Shown: positions 1 through 7,986, counted from the first letter of the stretch. The stretch: 20,353 nt of DNA from an uncultured bacterium (GCA_905214625.1 CAJMMQ010000027.1:1-20353), one strand, 5' to 3'. Program-made: numbers and translations. Notes: generated by a model not told the origin, from the letters alone.

Positions 1-272
1 TTGAATCCTTAATTTTTAATTCTTAATTTTTAATTGCGCGCAGCGCCTGTTCTTCCCTCTTCGTTCTTCCCTCTTCACTTAATTAGACTAATCTGCCGGA
101 ATAGCGTATAAGGATTTACCGTGCTACCGAAAGCATATGTCTTTTTTCGCTGCGCTCAAGGAAACTTCTCCTTAACTTCCTAACTCCTTAACTCCTAATA
201 AAATAACTCCTATAAAATGGCTCCTAAAGAACAATCCCCTCCAATCCGATTTGGTTAATTTTGTATAAAAAC
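1..272. repeat. Intergenic repeat modules, first copy
   Basis: No gene is visible here. The stretch is built from modules that recur at 2800-3080: an AT-rich block of two TTAATTTTTAATT-like units (1-40) copied at 3001-3040, a degenerate continuation (41-80) copied at 3041-3080, an ATCTGCCGGAATA block (about 91-117) copied near 2802-2829, and a CGCTGCGCTCAA block (about 149-160) copied near 2930-2941. The module order differs between the two sites. Around 174-234 there are degenerate TAACTCCT units. Similar AT-rich intergenic repeats are common in Prevotella and Bacteroides. The first block starts at the window edge and probably extends upstream. Confidence 0.7.
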
Positions 273-303
273 TTTCGCGGTTATGTATTTTTTCATACCT
301 TTG
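273..303 (+). promoter_or_regulatory. Bacteroidetes-type promoter upstream of the AC-repeat unit
   Basis: A TTTC at 273-276 (one mismatch to the -33 TTTG) is followed after exactly 19 bases by TACCTTTG at 296-303, a full match to the -7 consensus TAnnTTTG. Transcription would start near 310 and read through the AC repeat to the terminator at 632-674, giving an RNA of roughly 360 bases. Confidence 0.55.
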
Positions 304-399
304 CAAAAAATAACAGATAATATAATATTATAACGAACGCTGCCTTACGCAGCTCTTACTCTATTTATTTTTCTAATCAAGTTTATTATATATAGCATT

Positions 400-606
<207 letters not shown>

Positions 607-631
607 TATACGCATTATCGGCAACATATAC

Positions 632-674
632 AAAGGCATGCAGCTTATTTTTTAATGAGCTGCATGCCTTTTTT
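632..674 (+). terminator. Strong intrinsic terminator
   Basis: A 14-bp perfect stem (632-645 with 658-671) can extend by a few A-T and G-T pairs into a small T-rich loop. The descending arm runs into six T residues (669-674). It closes the transcription unit carrying the AC repeat. Just downstream, a TTTTTTGTATCC unit is duplicated in tandem (about 670-693). Confidence 0.85.
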
Positions 675-749
675 GTATCCTTTTTTGTATCCTTGTTTTT
701 GCGCATGCCACGGCAGCGTGAAAAGGCTTATTCCAATATTATAACTTCG

Positions 750-757
750 TATGTTTG
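750..757 (+). promoter_or_regulatory. Possible -7 element for the peptide/lipoprotein unit
   Basis: TATGTTTG matches TAnnTTTG, but no good TTTG/TTG lies 19-20 bases upstream (the bases there read CTTA). It is the only -7-like match noticed between the terminator at 632-674 and the small gene at 971. If used, it would give a leader of about 205 bases containing the predicted fold at 771-869. Confidence 0.3.
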
Positions 758-770
758 ATTGAAAAACTGA

Positions 771-869
771 CTTACCGGACATAGGCTATCGGAAAAACGA
801 CGCATAAAAGCGGCGCGAGTCTCCGGGTATGCGTCAGGCCCCCAGCCCACATCTTCCGGTGGAGGTAAG
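771..869 (+). promoter_or_regulatory. Structured leader of unknown type
   Basis: An 8-bp perfect hairpin (799-806 with 828-835, 21-base loop) is enclosed by a 6-bp long-range pairing (771-776 with 864-869). The stretch is clearly richer in G and C than its surroundings and contains no frame worth calling. It does not match the conserved boxes of the cobalamin, TPP or SAM riboswitches as remembered. It could be a regulatory leader or the relic of another element. Nothing else recognisable was seen between 675 and 970. Confidence 0.3.
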
Positions 870-970
870 CCATGCGCCCGTATTGCGTGCAGGAACAGGG
901 AGAGCAGACATTTACGTGATGCAGATATTTAATGATATAGTATATATAAACAATTTAAAAAGGTAAAAAA

Positions 971-1129
971 ATGCGAAACGACAAAAAGACGGCGTACTGC
1001 CGTGAGAGCTACGAAGCTCCCAAATGTGAGGTTATTGAAATGCAGAGCGAAGGCTTGCTGAGCGGCAGCGATTACAGTGCCACTGCTGACCATCAAGGTT
1101 TTGAAGACGGTGACGAAGTAGATTGGTAA
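971..1129 (+). CDS. Small conserved-looking peptide (52 aa) preceding the lipoprotein
   Basis: A 52-codon gene starts at an ATG behind an A-rich leader (AATTTAAAAAGGTAAAAAA). The protein has a basic N-terminus, a central segment with the pattern Y-E-A-P-x-C-E-V-I-E-M-x-x-E-G-L-L-S-G, and a strongly acidic tail ending in Asp-Trp. Short Bacteroidales proteins of this pattern (Tyr-x-x-Pro, alternating hydrophobic and acidic residues, then Glu-Gly and a small-residue stretch) are familiar from memory, often just upstream of fimbrillin-like or cell-surface lipoprotein genes. Their function is not known to me. It has no signal peptide or membrane segment. It ends 22 bases before the next gene on the same strand, so the two are probably cotranscribed. 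Confidence 0.75.
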   Translation: MRNDKKTAYCRESYEAPKCEVIEMQSEGLLSGSDYSATADHQGFEDGDEVDW

Positions 1130-1151
1130 ATTCTTAAACGATAATTATACA

Positions 1152-2489
1152 ATGAAAGTAAAGAACATGACCATCGCCGCACTGGCCCTGCTGTTGGCAG
1201 CCTGCGGCAACGACGATATCCTTGAAAACAACGAAAGCGGAAATGCGGGGAAGGTGCGCATGACCTTTACCGCCGGAATGCCGCAGACGCGCACCCAGCT
1301 GGCCGAAGGCAACGCCGTACACTGGACGGCCGGAGACAAGATAGCCATCTATGACGGCACAGCCTCGAACGAGTTCCCCGCCACGGACATTGACGGCAGC
1401 CGCGCCACCTTTACCGGAGAGGTGACGAAAGGCAGCACCAACTACACCGCCTTCTATCCCTACACCAACGACGGGACGCTGACGTTCGGCGACGGCACCA
1501 TCACCTTCACCCTGCCTACCGAACAGACAGCCACGGCAGGCAGCTTTGCCGAAGGGCTGAACCCCTCGTGGGCACAGGACAAGGACGGCAGCAAAAATCT
1601 GGAGTTCCAGAACCTCTGCGCCCTGGTGAAGTTCACCGTGGACGACAGCGGCCTTGACGGCGTGACGAACCTCACCCTGTCCGCTAACACCGCCACCGAA
1701 AAGCTGGCCGGCGGCCTGACCTACACCATCGGCACGGACGGCAGCGACGGCACGCTGGCCGCCAACGACGGCGCTTCGCAGGCCGTGACGCTGAAGGGCA
1801 CCTTCGAGGCCGGCCAGACCTACTACTTCGTCGTGGCCCCCGGCACGCTGACGGGCGGCATTACCCTGAGCTACACCGACAGCAGCAACGGACTGAAATA
1901 CCTCAAGACCACCTCGAACGCAGTGACCCTCACTGCAGGGCGCATCCTCAACCTTGGCAAAGTGACCTTCCAGCCCGAAGCCATCACCAACACTGCGTTT
2001 ATCGAGGCGGTAGGCGACCAGGTAAGCTGGACAAAGGAAGACGACGGCACCGTGCTCCTGACGGACGCAAACAAGCAGGCGATGGCGGAGGTTAAAGAAC
2101 TGGATGTGCATCTTCAAGGATTAACCGACCTTCCCGGCATCGAATATTTCACCGGGCTGACTTCCTTGGACTGCAGCGCCAACCAACTGACCTCGCTGGA
2201 CCTCACCGGGCTGACCAAGCTGGCGGTGTTGTATTGCTCCGGCAACAACCTGACCACGCTGGACCTCACCGGGCTGACCAGGCTGATCGACTTGGACTGC
2301 TCCGTCAACCAACTGACCACGCTGGACATCACCCGATTGGATTGGCTGAACCTTTTGCTTTGCGGCCAGCAGAATACTACCGACGGTAATATGACCCTCT
2401 ACCTGACAACGGAACAGTATAATAATTACTGGGGAAATTGGGGGACGGAATTTCTTAACTTAGGCGTCACCACTAAAATACGAGACTGA
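1152..2489 (+). CDS. Surface lipoprotein: fimbrillin-like domain plus leucine-rich repeats
   Basis: The 445-aa protein has a lipoprotein signal with lipobox Leu-Ala-Ala-Cys at Cys18, followed by Gly-Asn-Asp-Asp. An acidic patch at this place is the Bacteroidetes signal for export to the cell surface. Residues about 30-275 resemble Mfa/fimbrillin-like lipoproteins: a T-R-T motif early in the mature chain, W-x-x-G-D-K-I-x-I-Y, and a FYPY segment. Residues about 331-405 carry leucine-rich repeats of 21 residues with the pattern L-x-x-L-D-C-S-x-N-Q-L-T-x-L-D-L, then a C-terminal cap. A role in adhesion or ligand binding at the surface is inferred; the ligand is unknown. ATG 1152 is chosen because Lys2 and Lys4 give a basic signal-peptide start; ATG 1167 is an alternative. 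The gene looks richer in G and C than most of the window, which may indicate different ancestry. Confidence 0.9.
   Translation: MKVKNMTIAALALLLAACGNDDILENNESGNAGKVRMTFTAGMPQTRTQLAEGNAVHWTAGDKIAIYDGTASNEFPATDIDGSRATFTGEVTKGSTNYTAFYPYTNDGTLTFGDGTITFTLPTEQTATAGSFAEGLNPSWAQDKDGSKNLEFQNLCALVKFTVDDSGLDGVTNLTLSANTATEKLAGGLTYTIGTDGSDGTLAANDGASQAVTLKGTFEAGQTYYFVVAPGTLTGGITLSYTDSSNGLKYLKTTSNAVTLTAGRILNLGKVTFQPEAITNTAFIEAVGDQVSWTKEDDGTVLLTDANKQAMAEVKELDVHLQGLTDLPGIEYFTGLTSLDCSANQLTSLDLTGLTKLAVLYCSGNNLTTLDLTGLTRLIDLDCSVNQLTTLDITRLDWLNLLLCGQQNTTDGNMTLYLTTEQYNNYWGNWGTEFLNLGVTTKIRD
2142..2332 (+). repeat. 63-bp tandem repeats encoding the LRR units
   Basis: The leucine-rich segment is encoded by about three near-identical 63-bp units. 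The block beginning CTGACC(A/T)CGCTGGAC recurs at about 2187, 2250 and 2313, matching the 21-residue protein period. Because 63 is divisible by three, recombination between units would change the number of repeats without breaking the frame. Conservation at the DNA level suggests recent expansion or ongoing homogenisation. Confidence 0.85.
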
Positions 2490-2522
2490 TTCTCCGTGCT
2501 TACGGACGCTCTTAATCTCTGG

Positions 2523-2543
2523 ATCCCGCATCGAGTGCGGGAT
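2523..2543. repeat. Short GC-rich extragenic palindrome
   Basis: ATCCCGCA (2523-2530) pairs with TGCGGGAT (2536-2543) across the loop TCGAG, 33 bases after the lipoprotein stop. No T-tract follows, so it is not a standard intrinsic terminator, though the hairpin could protect a 3' end. Palindromes of this kind (GGATCCCGCA...TGCGGGATGA) recur as repetitive extragenic elements in many bacterial genomes, from memory. Confidence 0.65.
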
Positions 2544-2638
2544 GACCGCTATGCCCGGTTACGAAAGTGAAGAAATTAAGGTTGTATTATCGGAACTTAA
2601 TTGAAAAAACAGGCGTAGAGAACAAGGAAAAATTAAAA

Positions 2639-2711
2639 ATTAAAAGTGAAAAATCCAAATGCTGAGTGGTTGAACAGAAGCTACAAAACATTTGGATTTT
2701 TCACTTTTAAT
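2639..2711. repeat. Perfect 23-bp inverted repeat with 27-base loop
   Basis: Positions 2639-2661 are the exact reverse complement of 2689-2711. Either strand could form a long AT-rich hairpin with the loop at 2662-2688. Part of the arm resembles the TTTTCACTTT motif seen at 3052-3078, so it belongs with the local repeat family. A short ORF from 2646 to 2885 runs through it but looks spurious. It could be a relic of a miniature mobile element or a site formed by inverted duplication. Confidence 0.9.
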
Positions 2712-2795
2712 GTGCCGGCTGATTTGCAATTGTCGTGCAAGCGAGAGCAGAAGCAAATTATATTTGGTTATGCCGAGCGCAGCCGACAATCAATA

Positions 2796-3080
2796 AGATT
2801 AATCTGCCGGAATAAAGTATCAGGATTTTCAATCCGCTTGCTTCCTATTTTGATTAATAGGTACGAGTTTCGGATCACAAATTAGCTTCGCTGACCGTTG
2901 GTTCTAATACTTAATGCTGTCGAATTTTTCGCTGCGCTCAACAACACGTGCATATCCGACAGAACATTAGTCTTGTTGCTTCTTGTCAACCGCTACGCAT
3001 TTGAATCCTTAATTTTTAATTCTTAATTTTTAATTGCGCTCTGCGCCTGCTTTTCACTGTTCGTTTTTCACTTTCACTTA
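2796..3080. repeat. Intergenic repeat modules, second copy
   Basis: This carries the modules found at 1-160 in another order: ATCTGCCGGAATA at about 2802, CGCTGCGCTCAA at about 2930, then the double TTAATTTTTAATT block at 3001-3040 and its pyrimidine-rich continuation to 3080. The first 40 bases at 3001 match those at 1 almost perfectly. The repeat runs into the stop codon of the SulP gene at 3078-3080. No gene is visible between 2490 and 3077. Confidence 0.8.
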
Positions 3081-4763
3081 CACTTTCTCTCCGATAATTT
3101 CTTTTGACCGTTCGAGGGCGGTGCTTATATGGTCGCAGATGTTCTCTTTGCCTATAAGCTCGTTGAAGCCCGACTTTTCGAGCACGGCTTGAACATTGCT
3201 GTTTACGCCCGACAGCACAACCTCGATGCCCTCTTTGCGGCTCATTATGCAGAGATTCTTCAGGTTGTGTATTCCCGTAGAGTCGACAAAGGGAACCTTT
3301 CTCATGCGTATCACCCTTACCGTGGGGCGGTCGCCGAACACCGCCATCACCTCCTCAAACTTGTTTCCGGCTCCGAAGAAGTAAGGGCCGTTAATCTCGT
3401 ACACCTCCACGCCCTTGGGTATGGTAAGGTGCTCAAGGTTGCCCTGCTCGATGTCAAGCTCGTCGTTGGGGTCAATCTCGTCCATAATCACCTTCACGTC
3501 GGTGGTTTCGGCCATGCGCTTCATAAACAGCAGGCAGGCTATGAGCAGGCCCACCTCTATGGCTATGGTGAGGTCGAATATTATGGTGAGGAAGAACGTT
3601 ATCAGCAGCACTGCCACATCGCTCTTTGGATTCTTCATAAGCTCGGTGAACGAGCGCCAGCCCGACATGCCGTACGACACTATCACCAGCACTCCGGCCA
3701 GGCAGGCCATGGGGATATACTGCGCCAGCGGCATAAGGAAGAGGAATATCAGCAATAGCACGGCGGCATGTATGATGCCCGCCACGGGCGTGCGTCCGCC
3801 GTTGTTGATGTTGGTCATTGTGCGCGCTATGGCTCCCGTTGCCGGTATTCCGCCGAACAGCGGCGATGCCAGGTTGGCAATGCCCTGGGCTATAAGCTCG
3901 GTGTTAGAGTCGTGATGGTCGCCAGTTACACCGTCTGCCACTGTTGCCGACAGCAGCGACTCTATGGCTCCCAGTATGGCTATTGTGAATGCCGGCGACA
4001 CGAGGCTCTTTATTGTCTCCCATGTCATCTGCGGCACCTGTGCGTCAGGCAGTTCGCTGCTAATCGAGAATCTGTCGCCAATGGTCTCTATCGACGTCAC
4101 GCCGGCAAAGTTTTTCAGCAGCAGCGCCGCCACCGTCATAACGATTATGGCTATCAGCGAGCCGGGAATCTTCTTGCTGAAGCGCGGCGTTACGGCTATC
4201 AGCAGCACGCTTGCCACGCCGATAATGGCGCTCCACATGTCAATGGTGCTTATGTTGGCGGCGTAGGCGCCCCACTTCTCGATGAAGTCGGCAGGCACAT
4301 CTGTTATGCTAAGGCCCAGCAGGTCTTTTATCTGCGTGGTGAATATGGTTACGGCTATTCCGCTCGTGAAGCCCACTATGATGGGGTAGGGTATGTACTT
4401 GATGATTACTCCGAGGCGCAGCAGGCCGAACAGGATGAGGAATGCGCCGGCCATGAGCGTGGCTATGGCAAGGCCCTCCATGCCGTACTGCTGTATTATG
4501 CCGTAGATGATGATGATGAAGGCGCCCGTGGGTCCGCCTATCTGCACCTTGCTTCCGCCAAACACCGACACGATAAGTCCGGCCACAATGGCTGTGATTA
4601 TGCCCTGTTCGGGAGTTACGCCCGACGCTATACCGAAGGCAATGGCAAGCGGCAGGGCCACAATGCCTACTATTACTCCGGCCATAACGTCTGCCATGAA
4701 GGTCTTTCGGTTATAATTCTTTACTGTGTCAAGCAGCCGCGGCCTGAATGCAAATGGTTTCAT
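3078..4763 (-). CDS. SulP-family anion permease with STAS domain
   Basis: A 561-aa inner-membrane protein of typical length for bacterial SulP (SLC26-like) transporters. Residues about 20-415 are hydrophobic, with 10-14 membrane segments. SulP signatures include G-G-P-T-G-A at 76-81, G-D-H-H-D-S-N-T-E-L at 281-290 and G-G-I-P-A-T-G-A-I-A-R-T at 304-315. Residues about 440-555 form a STAS domain with F-V-D-S-T-G at 492-497; Ser495 is at the position phosphorylated in anti-sigma antagonists. The family moves sulfate, bicarbonate, dicarboxylates or other anions, usually by proton or sodium symport or by exchange. No carbonic anhydrase or sulfate-assimilation gene lies beside it, so the substrate cannot be told. 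The start is the ATG at 4763, about 43 bases downstream of its predicted transcription start. Confidence 0.93.
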   Translation of the reverse strand: MKPFAFRPRLLDTVKNYNRKTFMADVMAGVIVGIVALPLAIAFGIASGVTPEQGIITAIVAGLIVSVFGGSKVQIGGPTGAFIIIIYGIIQQYGMEGLAIATLMAGAFLILFGLLRLGVIIKYIPYPIIVGFTSGIAVTIFTTQIKDLLGLSITDVPADFIEKWGAYAANISTIDMWSAIIGVASVLLIAVTPRFSKKIPGSLIAIIVMTVAALLLKNFAGVTSIETIGDRFSISSELPDAQVPQMTWETIKSLVSPAFTIAILGAIESLLSATVADGVTGDHHDSNTELIAQGIANLASPLFGGIPATGAIARTMTNINNGGRTPVAGIIHAAVLLLIFLFLMPLAQYIPMACLAGVLVIVSYGMSGWRSFTELMKNPKSDVAVLLITFFLTIIFDLTIAIEVGLLIACLLFMKRMAETTDVKVIMDEIDPNDELDIEQGNLEHLTIPKGVEVYEINGPYFFGAGNKFEEVMAVFGDRPTVRVIRMRKVPFVDSTGIHNLKNLCIMSRKEGIEVVLSGVNSNVQAVLEKSGFNELIGKENICDHISTALERSKEIIGEKV

Positions 4764-4812
4764 TTTTTTGATTTGTTGTTATTCTGAAATGTTACTTGTT
4801 TTAAAGAAGCCG

Positions 4813-4843
4813 CAAAGGTACAATCTTTATGTTGCAATACAAA
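4813..4843 (-). promoter_or_regulatory. Canonical promoter of the SulP gene
   Basis: Read on the minus strand, TTTG (4843-4840) is followed after 19 bases by TACCTTTG (4820-4813), a full match to the Bacteroidetes -33/-7 consensus. Transcription should begin near 4806, about 43 bases before the ATG at 4763. The promoter lies in the 254-base divergent region shared with the envelope cluster. Confidence 0.8.
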
Positions 4844-4968
4844 ACATTTTTTATGCTTTTTTAATTTTTATGCCGTTGCACTCCATGCTTTTGCGTATGA
4901 AACGTATTTCCGTATAATAAAATATGTGTGATTTACCTTTGTCACATTCGATTTGCTCCGTATTTGCA

Positions 4969-4998
4969 TTGCGGATACAATAAAAAGATGTAATTTTG
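4969..4998 (+). promoter_or_regulatory. Promoter of the envelope/glycan cluster
   Basis: TTG at 4969-4971, 19 bases, then TAATTTTG at 4991-4998 (TAnnTTTG). Transcription would begin near 5005, leaving only about a dozen leader bases before the ATG at 5018. A second -7-like box, TACCTTTG at 4934-4941, lacks a good -33 partner and may be an alternative start. Confidence 0.6.
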
Positions 4999-5017
4999 CC
5001 AAAAATATTAGAATTTG

Positions 5018-6847
5018 ATGAAAATACTGAATCTGGCAGGACGTGTGTTCACCAATATCTTCAAGCCGATAAAAGGCAATGCCGCTTTCTTCGTATTCAT
5101 GTATGTGCTCGGTATCGTGTGCACTTATGCCGTGGTGCCCGACAAGCGCGGATATCACGCATGGCCGCTTGCGCCCTACGAGCTGTTTTTCGATGTCAGC
5201 ATAATATGTATTGTGCTGTGGCTTTTGCCGCGCAGCGTTGCCAAGTGGCTCAGGCGTTTTATCTACGTATTTTTTTACATGATAGTGCTTGTCGACGTCT
5301 ATTGTTTCGTGAAGTTCGACACCACGATAACCCCTACGATGCTGCTGCTCGTGGGCGAGACCGACAGCCGCGAGGCCGCAGAGTTTCTTGAGTCGTATCT
5401 AACTCCGTCTGTGGTGTTCAGCCGTCTCGGCTGGGTGCTGCTGGTGCTGCTCGCCCATGTGGCGTGGGTGCTGATATGGCACAACCGCCCGAAGTGCAAG
5501 GCCTGGCTGGAGGCTAAGGCCGGCAGGGCTTTAAACGTGCCCGGATGGTGGCGCATGGCCGAGCCGTGGGCCGGACTGCTGTTCCTTGTGCTGTTCGTGG
5601 TCAGCACGGTCAAGTGTTTTGCCGACAAGTCGGCGTTTGTGCGCCTTATGTCTTACGAAAACATCGGTCAGGTGGAGCACGAGCTGACAAAGAAGGAGAA
5701 GGCACAGCTATATCTGCCGGGCTACCGCCTGATGTTCAGCATCTACGCCAATGAGCTTACGGCCAAGCAGGTGAAGACTTTGGTTGAAAATATTGACAAG
5801 GCCAAGGTTGACAGTTGCTCGTTCCGCAGCAAGAACATCGTGCTGATTATCGGCGAGAGCTACAACCGCCATCATGCGGGCCTTTACGGATACGACAAGA
5901 ACACCACGCCAAGGCAGGAGGCACGCGCCCAGAAGGGCGAGCTTATACCTTTCAGCGACGTTGTTTCGCCGTGGAATCTCACGAGCTTCGTGTTTAAGGC
6001 CCTCTTCTCTCTATATACCGTGGGCGACAAAGGCGAGTGGTGCGACTATCCGCTGTTTCCCGAGCTGTTCCGCAAGGCCGGCTATCACGTAACGTTCCTT
6101 ACCAACCAGTTTCTGCCGCAGGCAAAGGAGGCGGTGTATGACTTCAGCGGAGGTTTTTTCCTGAACAATCCGCGGCTGAGCAGCGCCATGTTCGACACGC
6201 GCAACACGAGGCTCTACCGCTACGACGCAGGGCTGCTGGCCGACTATGACAGGCTGCGCAACCAGAACAGCGACAATAACCTTATTATATTCCATCTGAA
6301 GGGGCAGCATGTTGACTATCGCACGCGCTTTCCTCTTGACCGCCGGCACTTTAACCCCGAAGACTACGACCGCCCCGAACTCAAGCAGAAAGAGCTGCGC
6401 GTGCTGGCCGACTACGATAACGCAATATTGTATAACGACTCGATTGTCGACCAGATAATAAAGCGCTTTGAGGACGACGACGCCATAGTGGTATATGTGC
6501 CCGACCACGGCGAGGAGTGTTATGAGGGCGACGTACACTTCTATGGACGCATGCACTCAACCGAGATAACGGCGCGCCTGGCACGCGAGGAGTTCGACAT
6601 TCCGTTCTGGATATGGTGCTCGCACAGCTTTATGGTAAGGCATCCGTCGCTATTCAACGACATAGTGAAGGCAAAAGACCGGCGCTACATGACCGACGCG
6701 CTGCCGCATCTGCTGCTGTATCTGGGCGGCATAAGCTCGCCTCACTATCGCGACGACCTGAATGTGCTGAGCGAGGGATACAACGAAAACAGACCAAGAA
6801 TATTAAAGAACACTACAGACTATGACAAGCTCGACGTGGAAGACTGA
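5018..6847 (+). CDS. Phosphoethanolamine transferase-like membrane sulfatase-fold protein
   Basis: A 609-aa protein with about five N-terminal membrane segments (within residues 20-205) and a periplasmic alkaline-phosphatase/sulfatase-fold domain (about 270-590), the EptA/CptA architecture. The metal and nucleophile motif is I-G-E-S-Y-N (Glu280, Ser281), followed by L-Y-G-Y and T-T-P as in CptA/EptA relatives. Metal-binding Asp496-His497 sit in D-H-G-E-E, and His507 follows. Serine replaces the threonine nucleophile of EptA. The likely role is transfer of phosphoethanolamine (or another phospho-alcohol) from a phospholipid to lipid A, core or another glycan. An in-frame TTG at 5015 precedes the chosen ATG. 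It opens the plus-strand cluster, with 74 bases before the next gene. A phosphoglycerol transferase or true sulfatase is possible, but the membrane region favours EptA/CptA. Confidence 0.85.
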   Translation: MKILNLAGRVFTNIFKPIKGNAAFFVFMYVLGIVCTYAVVPDKRGYHAWPLAPYELFFDVSIICIVLWLLPRSVAKWLRRFIYVFFYMIVLVDVYCFVKFDTTITPTMLLLVGETDSREAAEFLESYLTPSVVFSRLGWVLLVLLAHVAWVLIWHNRPKCKAWLEAKAGRALNVPGWWRMAEPWAGLLFLVLFVVSTVKCFADKSAFVRLMSYENIGQVEHELTKKEKAQLYLPGYRLMFSIYANELTAKQVKTLVENIDKAKVDSCSFRSKNIVLIIGESYNRHHAGLYGYDKNTTPRQEARAQKGELIPFSDVVSPWNLTSFVFKALFSLYTVGDKGEWCDYPLFPELFRKAGYHVTFLTNQFLPQAKEAVYDFSGGFFLNNPRLSSAMFDTRNTRLYRYDAGLLADYDRLRNQNSDNNLIIFHLKGQHVDYRTRFPLDRRHFNPEDYDRPELKQKELRVLADYDNAILYNDSIVDQIIKRFEDDDAIVVYVPDHGEECYEGDVHFYGRMHSTEITARLAREEFDIPFWIWCSHSFMVRHPSLFNDIVKAKDRRYMTDALPHLLLYLGGISSPHYRDDLNVLSEGYNENRPRILKNTTDYDKLDVED

Positions 6848-6921
6848 CGCGCGCATGGCCGCTATTTATGGTGAATATGGCGCAACGCGGAGGTATGCCG
6901 GGCATAAAATGAATTGAGAAA

Positions 6922-7986
6922 ATGAAAAAGGAACTGCTGAGCATGGCTGAATCGAAGGCCCTTAGGGGTATAGCCATACTGGGAATAATTCTTCACAACT
7001 ACTGCCACTTTCTGGGCTTTGCCGTAAAGGAGAACGAATATACCTTCACGGCCTCTAAGCCGCGGCAGTTGCTTGAGCGCATGCTTACGCTCGACGACAA
7101 CCTGTTTATACACGTTATGTCGTTCTTCGGACACTACGGAGTGCCCGTGTTTCTGTTTATCAGCGGCTTCGGCCTCGTCTACAAGTATGAGCGCAGCACG
7201 CCGACGAGAGTAAGGGCGCTGCCCTTCATCGGCTTCCATTATGCCAAGCTGCTGCGCCTGATGTTCCTTGGCTATATTGGATTCGCCGTGGTGAGCTATC
7301 TCCATCCGCACGGCTATCACGGCTACACCGTGGGCCGCGTCATAGCCCAGCTGCTGATGTATATCAACCTGCTGCCCGACCCTGACCACATAATCAAGCC
7401 CGGACCTTACTGGTATTTCGGACTGATGCTTCAGCTCTACATAGTCTACCGCCTTGTGCTCTACCGCCGTAGTTCGGCTGTTACGTTGGCTCTGATAGTT
7501 CTGTGTACAGCTGTTCAGGCATTTTTCCCGCCGTCGGTCGACGAGGGCGGCGAGATACTAAACCGCATACGCTACAACTTCATAGGCGGTATGCTGCCCT
7601 TCGGCGCCGGCATACTCTACGCCCGTCATGGTCGCAACCTTCCGTTGCCGATAAACCTCACCATAGTAGTGGTGTCGGCCTTCATCGTGTTCATAGGCAG
7701 CTTCTATTTCTGGTCGTGGCTGTTTGTGCCGCTGTTCATAGTAACAGGAGCCGTAGCCACAATTAAACTGATACCCGACAAGGCGCTTGCCCCGTGTGTA
7801 TGGTTCGGCGCAATATCGTCAGCGCTGTTCGTGATGCACCCCATCACGCGCGAGATAATAATAAAGATGTCTTACCGCGGATATATCTACACAGGACTGA
7901 TTACGTATATCGTGGCGTCGGTGCTTCTGGCATGGCTGTTTAAGCTGATGTTCCGTTATATCCCAAAACCAAAGCTGAAGATATGA
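6922..7986 (+). CDS. Acyltransferase family 3 membrane protein
   Basis: A 354-aa polytopic protein with about ten membrane segments. It matches the acyltransferase-3 (OafA/NodX/WecH-type) family: N-terminal K-A-L-R-G-I-A-I-L-G with Arg15, then His25 in the first membrane segment, and V-P-V-F-L-F-I-S-G-F-G-L near 74-85, corresponding to the usual VxxFFxxSGFL. These enzymes bring an acyl group, usually acetyl, across the inner membrane onto a sugar hydroxyl of a glycan or lipid. The stop overlaps the next gene as ATGA, implying translational coupling to a second acyltransferase. The acceptor is unknown; it is probably the product of this cluster. Confidence 0.85.
   Translation: MKKELLSMAESKALRGIAILGIILHNYCHFLGFAVKENEYTFTASKPRQLLERMLTLDDNLFIHVMSFFGHYGVPVFLFISGFGLVYKYERSTPTRVRALPFIGFHYAKLLRLMFLGYIGFAVVSYLHPHGYHGYTVGRVIAQLLMYINLLPDPDHIIKPGPYWYFGLMLQLYIVYRLVLYRRSSAVTLALIVLCTAVQAFFPPSVDEGGEILNRIRYNFIGGMLPFGAGILYARHGRNLPLPINLTIVVVSAFIVFIGSFYFWSWLFVPLFIVTGAVATIKLIPDKALAPCVWFGAISSALFVMHPITREIIIKMSYRGYIYTGLITYIVASVLLAWLFKLMFRYIPKPKLKI

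Noticed and set aside
771..869. Cobalamin or TPP riboswitch
   Set aside because: The conserved boxes of these classes are not present; only generic structure can be supported.
1134..2117. 327-aa minus-strand frame opposite the lipoprotein
   Set aside because: Result of high G+C in the plus-strand gene; Gly/Val/Ala-rich with no motif.
2142..2332. CRISPR-like regular repeats
   Set aside because: Units are contiguous 63-bp coding repeats without spacers, explained by the LRR protein.
2646..2885. 79-aa plus-strand frame
   Set aside because: It starts inside the 23-bp inverted repeat and runs through intergenic repeat modules; no motif or start signal.
3768..4787. 339-aa frame antisense to the SulP gene
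   Set aside because: Shadow of a clearly coding gene; rich in Tyr, His, Arg and Ala from the opposite-strand codons, no fold recognisable.
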